64,000 nucleotides of DNA, taken from assembly GCA_026874595.1 (NCBI GenBank), contig CM049310.1:44983058-45047057 (forward strand), given 5' to 3'. The notes under the pieces are model-generated. The model saw nothing but the letters and a program-made list of their open reading frames with translations. It ran no database searches and was not told where the DNA came from. Positions within the stretch are counted from its first letter, which is position 1. Every line of letters begins with the position of its first letter. This document shows positions 24,780 to 35,802 of the stretch, one piece after another. A program made the translations under genes and the position numbers. Source of the stretch: Sipunculus nudus (lineage: Eukaryota; Annelida; Sipuncula; Golfingiida; Sipunculidae).

Positions 24780-25440
24780 TAAGCAATTTGTTAAATACCT
24801 TGTGGTTGCGGAGTTTTTTTAGCGAACCTGTAAGCTCGTGATGGTGCGCTGTTGTGTGTAGTGTGTTGTGCGTCGTCTGTACGTTAACCATAGCTATCTC
24901 AAAAATGGCAGAAGCTAGCATCACCAAATTTTTTGCAAATAATCAGTCATCTGAAAAACTCTATTAGATTTAAAAAAAAATTTTTTCTAACTGCTTTTTC
25001 TTAGCTTTTATAGGGAAAAAGCTTTTAAAATTTTCTTCTCTGAAACTGTCCAGCCAAATTGTCCAATATTTCACAGAAAGGATCCCTGGAACAATCTCTC
25101 TCAAGTCTGTTTGAATGGTTCCAGTTCCGAGATTTTTGGCTGAGTTACAGGAGGTTGAACTTAGTCATCAGTCCAAAAAAGCACACTAAAATTAAAATCT
25201 CAGAAACAGCTAGAGCTATAATCACCAAATTTTATACCAATGTTTGTCTCGTATGTCATATCTGAAATTGAGGTATTGGTGGCGCCACCTACATTGATGT
25301 GTTTTTTACAAGCAAAAATGTAATTTAAAACTCTTCTAGCTTATACACTGATTTATGATGAAACTGTTAAGCTGATTGGTTTAAACTTTACAAGAATTAA
25401 ATTATGGTAGGGTTCTGCCAGTTTTATAAGAATAGATTGG
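24780..25440 (+). mobile_element. Family B repeat, copy 1
   Basis: Co-linear with 55840-56384. Shared phrases include AACCTGT.AGCT, GCTATCTCAAAAA, AGCACACTAAAATTAAA, TCACCAAATTTTAT, TGAAATTGAGGTATTGGTGG and GGTAGGGTTCT. It contains GGTGGCGCCACC at 25278-25289. No coding frame is shared between copies. Confidence 0.75.
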
Positions 25441-25604
25441 GTAAATACAGCTTTAAAAAAAGCATTGTAGCCAATTGAAAAAGGCTTTCTGTGTTTGAAA
25501 ACAGATTTGACAACATGCTAAGTTTCAGCAGCCAAGTCAAGAGGTCACTCAGTACAAACAGGTGGGGTCCAGACATCACCATGGCAACTGACCTGGCTCT
25601 GGCG

Positions 25605-25670
25605 GGTGTCTAGACAATGTGTCTAGACGTCTAGACACAGCATCTAGACGCAATGACTAGATGCAGAATT
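25605..25670. repeat. TCTAGAC cluster with a 20-bp perfect palindrome
   Basis: CTAGAC-type motifs recur six times within about 60 bp. Positions 25619-25638 (GTGTCTAGACGTCTAGACAC) are a perfect palindrome. Confidence 0.9.
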
Positions 25671-25734
25671 CCCAGATTATTTGAACTATATCTTTCAACT
25701 GTTTGAAAAAACTTGGTTTGCATTTTGAGTGAAT

Positions 25735-26380
25735 CGGGTTTATCATCAGGTCACATGTGAACTGCAGCGCCCTCATTTTTGGTTGACCTCTGACCTTTCC
25801 TCCCTGCCCAGCATCCATTTGTGCATCCGTTTTCACACATAAACCCACATATCTTGGGAACCGTTTGACCGATCAGGCTAAAAATTTTGCACAAATGTAG
25901 CCCTTTGATAGCTTTATAACATACACTAAAAATGGTGGTGCCACCTGCAAGCATTTTTGCACAGCGTCCATCTGTTAATCTGCCTTGTGATAAAATCACT
26001 CATATTTCAGAAGTGGTTTGACTTATCCACCTGAAATTTTGCATTTTATACATCTTGGACATCTTTTTTCGATTTTATGACAGGTGGGGCCACCTATATT
26101 CAGGTTTACTCTGCAGACATCCAAGCTCATATCTCGGGAACTGGATGACTGATTGGACCACAATTTTGCATGTGTATAGATCTCACATAGCTCTTTATCA
26201 TAGGCAAAACTGGTGGCTCCACCTGCAACCACTTATGCACAGCGTATATCTGTTCATCTTCCTTGGGATATAATCACTCATATCTCAGAAGAGGTTTGAC
26301 TTATCCACCTGAAATTTTGCAGGTTTATACATCCTGGACAGATACTCATAGTTGCATGCTGACTACCCATATTCATATTT
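25735..26380 (+). mobile_element. Family A repeat, 5'-truncated copy
   Basis: Starts inside family A (GGTCACATGTGAACTGCAGC region) and ends with CTGACTACCCATATTC, as in the complete copies. The central palindromes have decayed to GGTGGTGCCACC, GGTGGGGCCACC and GGTGGCTCCACC. A perfect TGACCTCTGACCT (DR1) lies at 25784-25796. Confidence 0.7.
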
Positions 26381-29300
26381 AAATTTCCTAGTCTGAAATT
26401 TGCAGGTCCGAAACGTCTAATTTGCTGAAATCATAATGACTAAGGTCGATAGCAGGACTTAAGAGGATCAATATTAAATTTTAAAAATAAACCTCCATTC
26501 ATACTCCCAAACTTTGCACAGGTTCGCATTAGGCCTGTAGGCCTTGTTTTCAAATTATTCTTTTCCTAGGTATACCTTCTTATTTGTGATACACACTTGT
26601 TCAACAGCATTCTGAATTAATTATAAACCAAAAGGTATGAGTCTGTTATCAACAGTTATTTTCAGGGGGCCCTAGGGCCCTTAAAAAATCTCTGGTCATG
26701 CATACAGTTGAAATCAGCCTAATACAGCTTTACTGCATCATTTTTATTTAAGAAATTTCTGGTATGAAATGATATATAATTGATTTTGTTTTTTAAAAAT
26801 GAAAATTGTAAATATAAAAAAGTGTGGTCTTGAAATAAAAACATTTCACACCTGTTGTTTTTTAAGGTGGAGCTGTGCATTATTTTACTTAAAGCCCGCT
26901 GACATTTTTACATTTTTTATAATCTAGCTGACGCTCCATATTAAGTATTAATCATGCAACCCAGCCGGCAACAGTGGTATTGCTTAGTAGTGACAGTATT
27001 AGCACATGCTGGTCCAGGGTAACTTTTATGTGGGAAGTGATACAGAGAGCAGCTTGTGTTCTATTGTATATTCATGATTTATTATTCAAATCTTGATTTT
27101 CATTATGCCACTAGTTTTCTGAATCTTTAAAGTGCAGAAGATTGTTAAACATTATATAAAAAGTTTGTGAAATATGGATGAATATGGGTATATAGCACAT
27201 TTTGTCTGATAAACATACAAATGTCATTACACATGGTTTGATTACAAAGTGACAGCATGCTCTTTTGAAGTGGTAACTCTGTTATAATTGTCAAGTAGGA
27301 AATATTTACAGACTGTCCAACAAATGTTTGTTTCATAGTGCTAACCATGTATTTTATATTGGGTATATATGCTGACACTGGTCGGCTCCTAAACTGGGTC
27401 CTAGTGAAGTGAAGATATATCAGTACCAGTACAGTTCTATTGATCGCTTCTCTATTATTCCGGATAGGCTTAGGCTGCAAGGCTCCAGTCTAACATGGGC
27501 TGTGCAAATATGAGCACTCATTTGCCAACAAGACAATGTTAACACACTTTAGGTCTTTACTTGTTCTCACTTTCTCCCTCCCTTCCTCCCAAAAACCTCA
27601 GTTGATTCTGTCAGAAAAGTATCTCTGTATTTGATGGGTCATTGTTGAACAAGTAGGGTTATGGAGGATGTACCCTGGTAATGATTTTATGTTCAATGGA
27701 TTATCTTGATTTACAAGTGTCAGGGCTTCAGAAAAGTAACATTGGCCTAAAGGACCATTAAAGGGGGGGGGGGGGGAATCACTATCCTTACAATGAAAAG
27801 TAAACTTATGAATAAATTATGTTGTATATTCAGTGTATGTTATCTCCTGATAAATTTAAATATTTAATGGGCCATCTGTTTCTTTTGGTTATATGTAAAA
27901 CAAAAAAAAATAATAATTTAATTGTGAGTTTAAATAATCTCCTTTATCAGAGTTTTTAAGTATAAATTTTATTCAAATATTTCATATTTATTTGACTGAA
28001 CTAGTATAAAGGACATGGTCTAAAATATTCCCAGAAAAATACAGACACTTGACACATTAACCTAAGGGTTGGGCAATAAACTGGATCCTGAATTACTATT
28101 GGAGCCCTAGCTATTTTTTTTATGCTGATTTTCAAGTTAAAAGACACTTAGTTGGCAGAAAGCTAATTCCCTCCTTTCTTTCCACTAATTAACAGTCATA
28201 TATGTCGGGGGGGGGGGGGGGGGGGGAGGATTACTCATGTCTGATAGACGTAAGCATTTTATTTCTCACACCTTTTTACAGGTCCATGAGTAATAGAATG
28301 CAAGAATAATTGTATGGGGGCAGTTTGCCAAGTGTTAAATAAACAAAACAAACATTATATACCAGTTTTATTACTGTTTATGGGAGATAACAACTTGTCA
28401 AATTTATGATTCAAATTATCTTAACAAGTGCTAACCAAAACAGCCAAGTTCCTTGTATTAAACAACTTCTAGTCATACTTTTATCTTTAATTCACATGGT
28501 AACTGTAAAAACCTAGGAATATATTTTAATTATTCATTTCTGAAATATTGGCATAAAAAATGTAATGAAATTTATCACCTTAGTCAAAGCAATGACACAA
28601 CAAAATGGAACTAAGATTTCTCCATATGATAAACACTGAAATTGTCCTGCCTCTGACACACAAATCAGGATTACCTTATCTCAGTTTTGATATGGACCTG
28701 CAAAACCTAGATAATAACAAGGTTAAGTTTGATGGTTGATACATGTATAGAACAAAATGTGTGGTAGGTGATGTGTTATTTCACTTGAGACTAAACCCTG
28801 GTCAGTTTCTAATACAAGTGGAGGGTACAAGTGTGTTTCAGGGAATGAAGTTCTTTGATGTTTCACTACTCACAAAAGGTCTGATCTGGTTTATTTTTGG
28901 CTCCTCACCACAAACCCTGACTTGACCTTTGAAAAACTCAAATATTGGATCACCAGTGTTTTGACATGATCGCAGGCTTGAGATTTTGATTATGGTTGTT
29001 TGTCTGACATTATTATTTATGAGAATTGATTGCCTCATTGTTTTAGTGTAGTTGAACTTCAGCCATGTTGAACTGCAGTGTTTAGTTGTTGGATCCATAA
29101 TTGTCCTCCTGTTTATCTACAGTAGTGTAAGGCCAGCCTTGTACAGGACAAGCTGTACTGATACATTAACTCAAATGTGGAACCTTTCTCAATGATATCA
29201 AGCAAAAACAAAAAGGAATTTAGTAAATAAATATATAATATGACCTATTTCTGTTTACATTTACCGGATATCATTCTCTGATATTATAAAATTAAATCCC

Positions 29301-29479
29301 TGATGATCTTATGGTAAATAGTGCAATAGTTTTTACAGATGTATACATTTGGACTAAGGTAACATGACTAAATCATATTTTGTGCTAATGTCAGACTTCT
29401 TCTCACAAGTTATTGGCTACATTTATTTGTCACAAATAATACTATGGTTGGCCTCGTATTTGCAGGGATAACATTTTCG
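26381..29479. other. Intronic sequence, nothing recognised
   Basis: AT-rich, with a 14-base G run (27763-27776) and a 20-base G run (28207-28226). The longest frame is 27145-27480 on the minus strand (111 codons), without recognisable features. Confidence 0.5.
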
Positions 29480-29953
29480 CAGTTTTAACCTTTTCACTTG
29501 TCGCTGCAATAACTTACCCAGGCTTTGATGGATTTTCACGAAACTCACGAAACTATTGCCAACAGAATATCTCACCCGAGTTTGATTATGGGCAACATCC
29601 ATGCATATTTAATAAGGTCACAGGTCACTAGGCTACTTTTTGGTGTGGCCACAATAACTTTTAAAGGATTTTAATAAAACTCATCAGAAATGTTAATTAA
29701 TATAATATCTCGCCTAAGTTTGATTTCCAGCAAAATCCATGCATATTTAATGAGGTCAGAGGTCACCACACTTTGGAGGCATCTTGGTGCCTTGCCAAAA
29801 ATCCTATGGATTTTCATGAAACTCAAATACATATTTACATGTAAAGTTTCTCACCTGAATTAACTTCTCATCAAAACTCTCACATATTTAATGAGGTCAG
29901 AAGTCACCAGATTCACAACAGGCGTATTATGCACATTTTCTGTGCTCTTGTTT
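29480..29953 (+). mobile_element. Family E repeat, about three 130-150 bp units
   Basis: Units share TGGATTTTCA.GAAACTC, ATCTC.CC.GAGTTTGATT, CATGCATATTTAATGAGG and a DR1 motif (29615-29627, 29753-29765; imperfect at 29894-29906). It ends in CTCTTGTTT, resembling the CTTGTTT tails of the hairpin-bounded elements at 48617 and 54624. Confidence 0.7.
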
Positions 29954-31693
29954 AAAATATCTATCATGAATTGCCTGTGATGATTGGGCCTCTTATTCAC
30001 AAAGTTTTTGATAAATTCCTTTGCATGAACTTCATGAATTTAAAACCCTTTGCGAACAAAATTGCAACCACATTAATTATGACAAATAAATGTTATTTGG
30101 GCTGATATCTTCTCTTTGATGAAGGTTCAGCCAGCTTATTGGAAAGTGTTGTGGAGAAGATTGAACTATTTACATGAAGGCTTTCATTGCAATTACCAGT
30201 TCTATTGTTATTCCACTTGATTATCATAAGTGACCTTTGACCCGGCCGCCAAAAGCTATTCTAGTCTCTGTCCATGAGTAAGATTTTCATGCGCAGGAAT
30301 GTTGTTCTCAACTATGACAGTATATCTGGCCAGTTCACAAATTTTGTTTATGAATACATGATTTATTGAACAGAGGTATAACCTGGGATAAACTTGGTAT
30401 TTGTGATGTTTGTCACCCTTAGGCATCTTCTGTAGGATTTCTTGTGAACACAATAAACTTTGAAGCACTGCACATTTTTGCATGAAATTTGAAACAAATT
30501 GTTTCTTCCAAAATCTTGGATGAGTTAGAATACTGGTAAGTTTATTGATTGGAACCTTTGAGGTCAAATCAGTAAAAATATAAATTTTTGTGAACCCCAT
30601 AACATTTGAAGTGTTGCATGTTTTTCCTCAAATTTGATTCACAAGTTGTTTCAACCAAGTTTCCAGACCTTCTTGAAAACTGGAGACCTTGACCGTCATC
30701 TTCAGGGTCAGATTTATGGAAATCTAGGATTTTTTACTGCATTTTTTGTTGTTGTTCTATTTTGGATTGGACTCCATCCGGGGGGGGGGGGGGGGGTACA
30801 TAAAAACAAAGCCATTTGCTCAAAACGTTTTGACATTCTTAACAAAGTTTAGACAAAGGAGGATCATCATCCGAGGATGTCTTATTCAGGTTTCATGTCT
30901 GTAGATACAGCTGCCTGGGAATTCAGAGGGAACTGTCTGACCAGCAGGTGGTTTGTGTGTTTGACAAAGTTTAGTATCCATTGTCTGTTAAACTCAATGA
31001 GGTATTCATTGTTTGCAAACTAGTATAAAATAGTATAAAATATATTTATATACCCATTGTTTGTTGGACAGGTGACCATTGATTTAACCAGGTACAGCTA
31101 TGTATACCACTTGTTTTTTTGTTTATGATCTAAATTATTAATTTATTAGACTACCGGTGGAAGTTAAGCCCTCATATTAATAACAGGCTGTAAATTCTGA
31201 AATGGTTGAATGCATGCCCAGCCATTTACAGTTTTATGTGATAGTAAAATATATAATAAGATATAAAATACATTGTGTTACACTGGCATCACTGAAACAG
31301 ACAAAAACTGTGGGTTGACCCAATAATAATTCAAACATACCAATTATAAATATGTATTTGTGACATGATTCTTGATAGGTATAATATTAAATATATATGT
31401 ACTGCTTTAATATCTGCTAAATTAGTGGACGTATTAAATGCAAAATCACTTGAGACAGTACATGGCTCTCATAAGAAAAAAAATCACTTGCAGTTCAACA
31501 TTATTTTGTATAATAATTTTGGTGTAATATTTGAGGCATTATACAATACAGCATACCCTTATTTGGTAGGTAAAACAAGTTCATGTATCACAAAAAACAC
31601 CCGAAAGATCATCCCTAGATAATTATATCTGTTTGTACCATATTCAGTTTTATTTATATTCTTATGCACGATTAGTTCAAGAACTAAGATGAC
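29954..31693. other. Intronic sequence, nothing recognised
   Basis: Contains the consensus-like site TGACCTTTGACCC at 30231-30243, a 17-base G run (30780-30796) and no recognisable gene. Confidence 0.5.
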
Positions 31694-32113
31694 CTAACCT
31701 TTGGCCTTTGAGAATGTTATGACAGGTTTGATATGTTGTGAGAGACAGCGTTGCATTGATGCTATGATTGATCTGTAAGTTGGGCAGCACGCTGGATGAC
31801 TCCTGCTGGCAGCTTCTGGAGCAGTCTCCAGAGACTGCTGTCTATGTTCAGTGTTCCTTACCACATCTATTATAATGCTGAGGACCATCACCGTGAAGGA
31901 CAAGCAGTCCTTTATGGATCCAGCATTTGGCTTGCGAGTTACGTCAATAGAAATATTGGCCATGGTGTTCTTCTCTCCATAAGTTATCTTAGTGCTCAGT
32001 TTATCTCTGCCAAGGGTTGGAGAATAGGCTCTAAAGTTCTTCTCTCCATTGCAGAGTACTGTATACGTTACCATGTATCAGATTGGATGTTACCAGTATT
32101 GTTTTTTTTTTAG
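31694..32113. other. Unassigned stretch open on both strands
   Basis: The minus strand is open for 126 codons (31694-32074) and the plus strand for 105 codons (31796-32113) over the same balanced-composition DNA. Neither translation resembles a family I know. One may be an old pseudogene or mobile-element remnant. Overlap on both strands argues that at least one is chance. Confidence 0.2.
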
Positions 32114-32117
32114 GTGG

Positions 32118-32290
32118 GGGGGATGGGGCTTGGACAGCTGAGCGGTAAAACGCTTGGCCCTCTCCGCCTTCGAGTTCCATCCCAGGTGTTTTCATGGGAG
32201 TAGGTTTTAGTGGCTTGTCCAAGGTCGGTGGTTCTCTCTATGTTCTCCAGGTTCCTCTACCTCTCTCTAAACATAATCTTCAACTCTGTC
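32118..32290 (+). mobile_element. tRNA-derived SINE
   Basis: The A-box-like CAGCTGAGCGG (32135-32145) and a degenerate B-box around 32168-32178 (CCTTCGAGTTCC) sit at tRNA-like spacing. They are followed by GGGAGTAGGTTTT and by GGTTCTCTCTATGTTCTCC, then AGGTTCCTC. The latter resembles the GGTTTTCTCCGGG, CTCCGG, TTCCTCC central domain I recall from invertebrate SINEs. The 3' limit is uncertain. Confidence 0.55.
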
Positions 32291-34536
32291 AGTATCTTCT
32301 ATTTTCACCTAAAATATCTCAAAACTGACTCAATCTGTCAAACTTTGTCATTGCTGAGGGAGCCAGTGCTGGCCTGATTATGGAGATATGTGACTGGCTC
32401 GAGCACCTTCTTCACTTACAGTCAGTCAGTTTGGTTCCAGTTTCACTATGGTTTGTTTGACTCCTAGCAAGATAAATTAAAAAGTGGGTATGTTTACTGT
32501 GTAATTTGGTGGGGTATTCACCTGTGTTTGCACAAAGGATTTTTTAACATTTTATCTGAATTCTGAACCATGCTGGAATCCTGTGATGGGGGCTTTTTGT
32601 AATCCCCAAAAGCTTGCTTCACTTACATTGCATTCTTATTGTGATGGCTCCTGATAGAAACTAAGAAAGCAAGTTCTTTGTGACAGCTGCATAATTGGTA
32701 CAGTGAGAGAAAAAAAAATTGTTTGACTTACAGAAACAGTAGCCTGAATTGTAATCCAAATACACATGGCCCGTCATATTTAACAATATTTTTTTTTAGA
32801 TTCAGAAAACTGTCATGTAGGCCAAGGCCAAATCACTTTTGTCAATTCATCACAATTGGTAGTTGAAACCATTGTTTCTTATCATGCTTGAAGTCATTCT
32901 CATTAGTCTCTGTAAAACAATTTATCCAGGAAACAGTAGATAAAAAAAAAACACTCTGAAAGAACCTGTAAAGGTTTACATGGATGCTGACATTATTTCC
33001 TGCATGGTCTGTTTTTGTCAGGGGTTGTCTATTTTCTTGCATGTAACTTGATTTATTAAGACAGAACCTGACATTAATTTTTCGACTAGGCTGTCCTTTA
33101 AGGTAGATTGATGGTAATTTTTACTATAAAACTTGGATGGTGAAAAAATATAATCAGTAGACTTATTTTGCAACAAGGACCTAACAAAGGTGATTGGTGA
33201 AATACAATAATTAACAAAGTTTTCCTTTTCCTTTTTAGATCACAAAAAAAAAAATATTTGTAGGATCAGTAATAAAGTACATAAGATATATCCTGACTAT
33301 ATTTATGATAAATATGATATTTTTTATTAGATATTAGCAGGTATTTAATTAAATTAAATTTTCATTAAAAAATTATATTGTGTTGTGTCAAGCATTTTAA
33401 TTTATAAAAAAACTTTTGACAGCCTTTTCTGTAACTCAGTTTGGCTGTATGCATCCTGTTGGGCAGCTAGAATCTACCTGAGGCTCACTTGCCAGTTTAC
33501 CAGTCCTGGACATGGGGATACATCCCCTAATTTTAAGCTCTGTGGCACTGTATAATTAGTTTTTGATGCAGCCAGACTTTTGTGTCCAGTATCAGAACAT
33601 GTCTGGAGGATATAATGCTTTAAATTAGATTTATGTAAAGCAACCTCCATCACCACAGTATATACTGCATCCCACAGGGGTTTTCACTTTTCATTGGAAG
33701 TTACAGGAACAGACAGAAAACTAGGTCAAACATGTCCAGTCCAACCAAGTATCTCAAGTGCATTTTTGATAATATGTCAATGTTGAATCCTTATGGGATG
33801 GCATAATATTTACAAAATCATGACAGATGCATTTTGTAATATGAACCAGAAAAATACAATATTAAAAGTAATGCAAGACTATAAGATCATTAAAATAATA
33901 CACATTTTGTTAAAGCTTGGGTGTTCCTCCTACTTTCATTAATCCTGTCAGAATAGTAATAAATTCAAAGATTGTCTTAATTTGAGTTCATGTGTACATT
34001 CCTGCAAAGATTTGCTCATGGAGTATTTCACTAATAGCTAGTTGTTTGAGCATAATGATTATGGAAACAAATTCAAATAAAATGAATTCTCATATACTTT
34101 CTTAATTGGGGTCATCTATCACATCCAGCTTTTCATTTCAAAATTATTTTACATGATATAAAATGATATTTCAGACTGGTCAGCCATTGCTCTGTCCTGG
34201 CTATTTTAAAACTGGATATAACTATATAACTCTACCAGAAACCTTGAACCAGGGGGTGATCATGTGTTAAATTTGAATTATTCAGTGAACAGGTTTAGAT
34301 TATACTTTGTCCTAATCCTAGTGGCTGGATCATGAATTTTATCAGTAGGATCAGTGAGTGTGTCCTATAGGGTATCGGTCAGCCTATTCAGAAACAATAC
34401 ATATTGTGATACACATAAAATGATACCCCATACGTATTGACAATATGCTTTTTTTCTTTGTGTATAATTTTCTTATTAAAACCTCTATGGGAAAAAATTC
34501 AAACAAATAACAAAAAAATATAAAAGTATGTGTAAA
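32291..34536. other. Intronic sequence, nothing recognised
   Basis: AT-rich, with only short frames and no recognisable repeat. Confidence 0.5.
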
Positions 34537-34559
34537 TATATATATATATATATATATTT
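34537..34559. repeat. (TA)n tract
   Basis: Short TA tract abutting the palindromic repeat, as at 16932. Confidence 0.9.
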
Positions 34560-34850
34560 ATTTCGAGGGAAGAATGAGAATCTGGGAAGATCCAGAATCC
34601 TCCCGGAAAAAATTAGAATTCTGATTTTTCCCAGGAAAAATGAGAATCCAGAGATGGTATGAAGGGATTCCCATTCTTCCCAGGAAGAATGAGAATTCTC
34701 ATTCTTCCTGGGACAAATGAGAATTCCAGTCCCTCCCGGGAAAATTGAGAATTCTCATTTTACCCAGGAGAGATTGGAATTCAGTTTTGAAATTCATACC
34801 CTGGAAAAATGAGAATTCTCATTCTTCTGGGGAAGATGGGAATTTTTGAT
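34560..34850 (+). repeat. GAATTC-centred palindromic repeat, copy 2
   Basis: At least four GAGAATTCTCATT cores are interleaved with CCC(G/A)GGA blocks. Positions 34678-34713 form a 36-bp perfect palindrome without spacer (left arm TCCCAGGAAGAATGAGAA). It begins TTCGAGGGAAGAATGAG next to the TA tract. The inverted relative lies at 16715-16931. Confidence 0.8.
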
Positions 34851-35026
34851 GCCAACTTAACTCTTTTAATTTTTTTCATACTTATAAATTTCTCTTTTTC
34901 AGAGGAAACTTTGATCACCTTTCTTTCACATTAATTCTGAACTGTTCAAGTGTTAAAAAAAAATAGTACACTCACACAAAATAAAAAATATTTGAGTAAA
35001 ATATGAAGCTGACAAAAAGTGTTTTA

Positions 35027-35028
35027 TA

Positions 35029-35107
<79 letters not shown>
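35027..35107. repeat. (TA)n microsatellite
   Basis: About 81 bp, nearly pure TA. Confidence 0.95.
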
Positions 35108-35108
<1 letters not shown>

Positions 35109-35334
35109 CAAGTTCCTTCATTTTGTTATAATATTATAATAATAGCTAGGTCAGGTTTCTGAGATGAGGTTCCCAGAGAATAAAAAAAATAAATTATGTT
35201 TAAAGGGCTTAGGAATAACTACACTTGTTGACACAAAGTATAATGATGCTGTTTGTGTGTTTGTTGATCTGACCCCTTAATGTTAATAACAATAAAATTT
35301 GGTTATAATACCTTAGTAAAATATGCAAACTTAA

Positions 35335-35798
35335 AGGTGCCCATTCACCTACCATTGAAAAATGTATTTATGTGCTTTCTAGCTTCCTCTGTGTATATAT
35401 TAATGATCTTAGGGCAATTCTGGTTATGAAAAGTTCTTATAACAGCTCTGTGACAGAGATAAGAACTTGTTTATCAACAACATGTTTGTAAACACAGCTT
35501 TGTTGACATATTGGAAAAACATGTAACCCAAGGTGGTAGGTTCCATATATGGGGAGGCAGAAAGGTCACTTGTTGCAAAACACCATTTGCAAAGCTCTGG
35601 CTTATCTGACTTGCCGCCAGATGCCGTTGATGAATTTGTTTTGAATATTTTGCCGGGCCCCCACATATTATAAACACATTGTTATCAACAAAACAAGCAG
35701 CCTGTGAGCGGTGGTATCCACCGCTTCTGGCCAATGTTTATCAAAGCCTCAAGGGATTATCTTTAGTTTATAAATGTCAGATAGGTGATAGGGCCCCT
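35335..35798. mobile_element. 464-bp TIR element flanked by TTAA
   Basis: Left end AGGTGCCCATTCACCT and right end AGGTGATAGGGCCCCT are imperfect inverted repeats. TTAA flanks both sides (35331-35334, 35799-35802). TTAA targets are known for the piggyBac and Kolobok superfamilies. There is no transposase. An internal inverted repeat, GCGGTGG TAT CCACCGC, sits near 35708. A fragment of the same family is at 7215-7275. Confidence 0.7.
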
Positions 35799-35802
35799 TT
35801 AA

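Noticed and set aside
34900-34965. Sequence after a strong TTTTTCAG acceptor near 34903 as the next KIF13 exon
   Set aside because: None of the three frames gives the FAFDxCFWS strand or other kinesin sequence.
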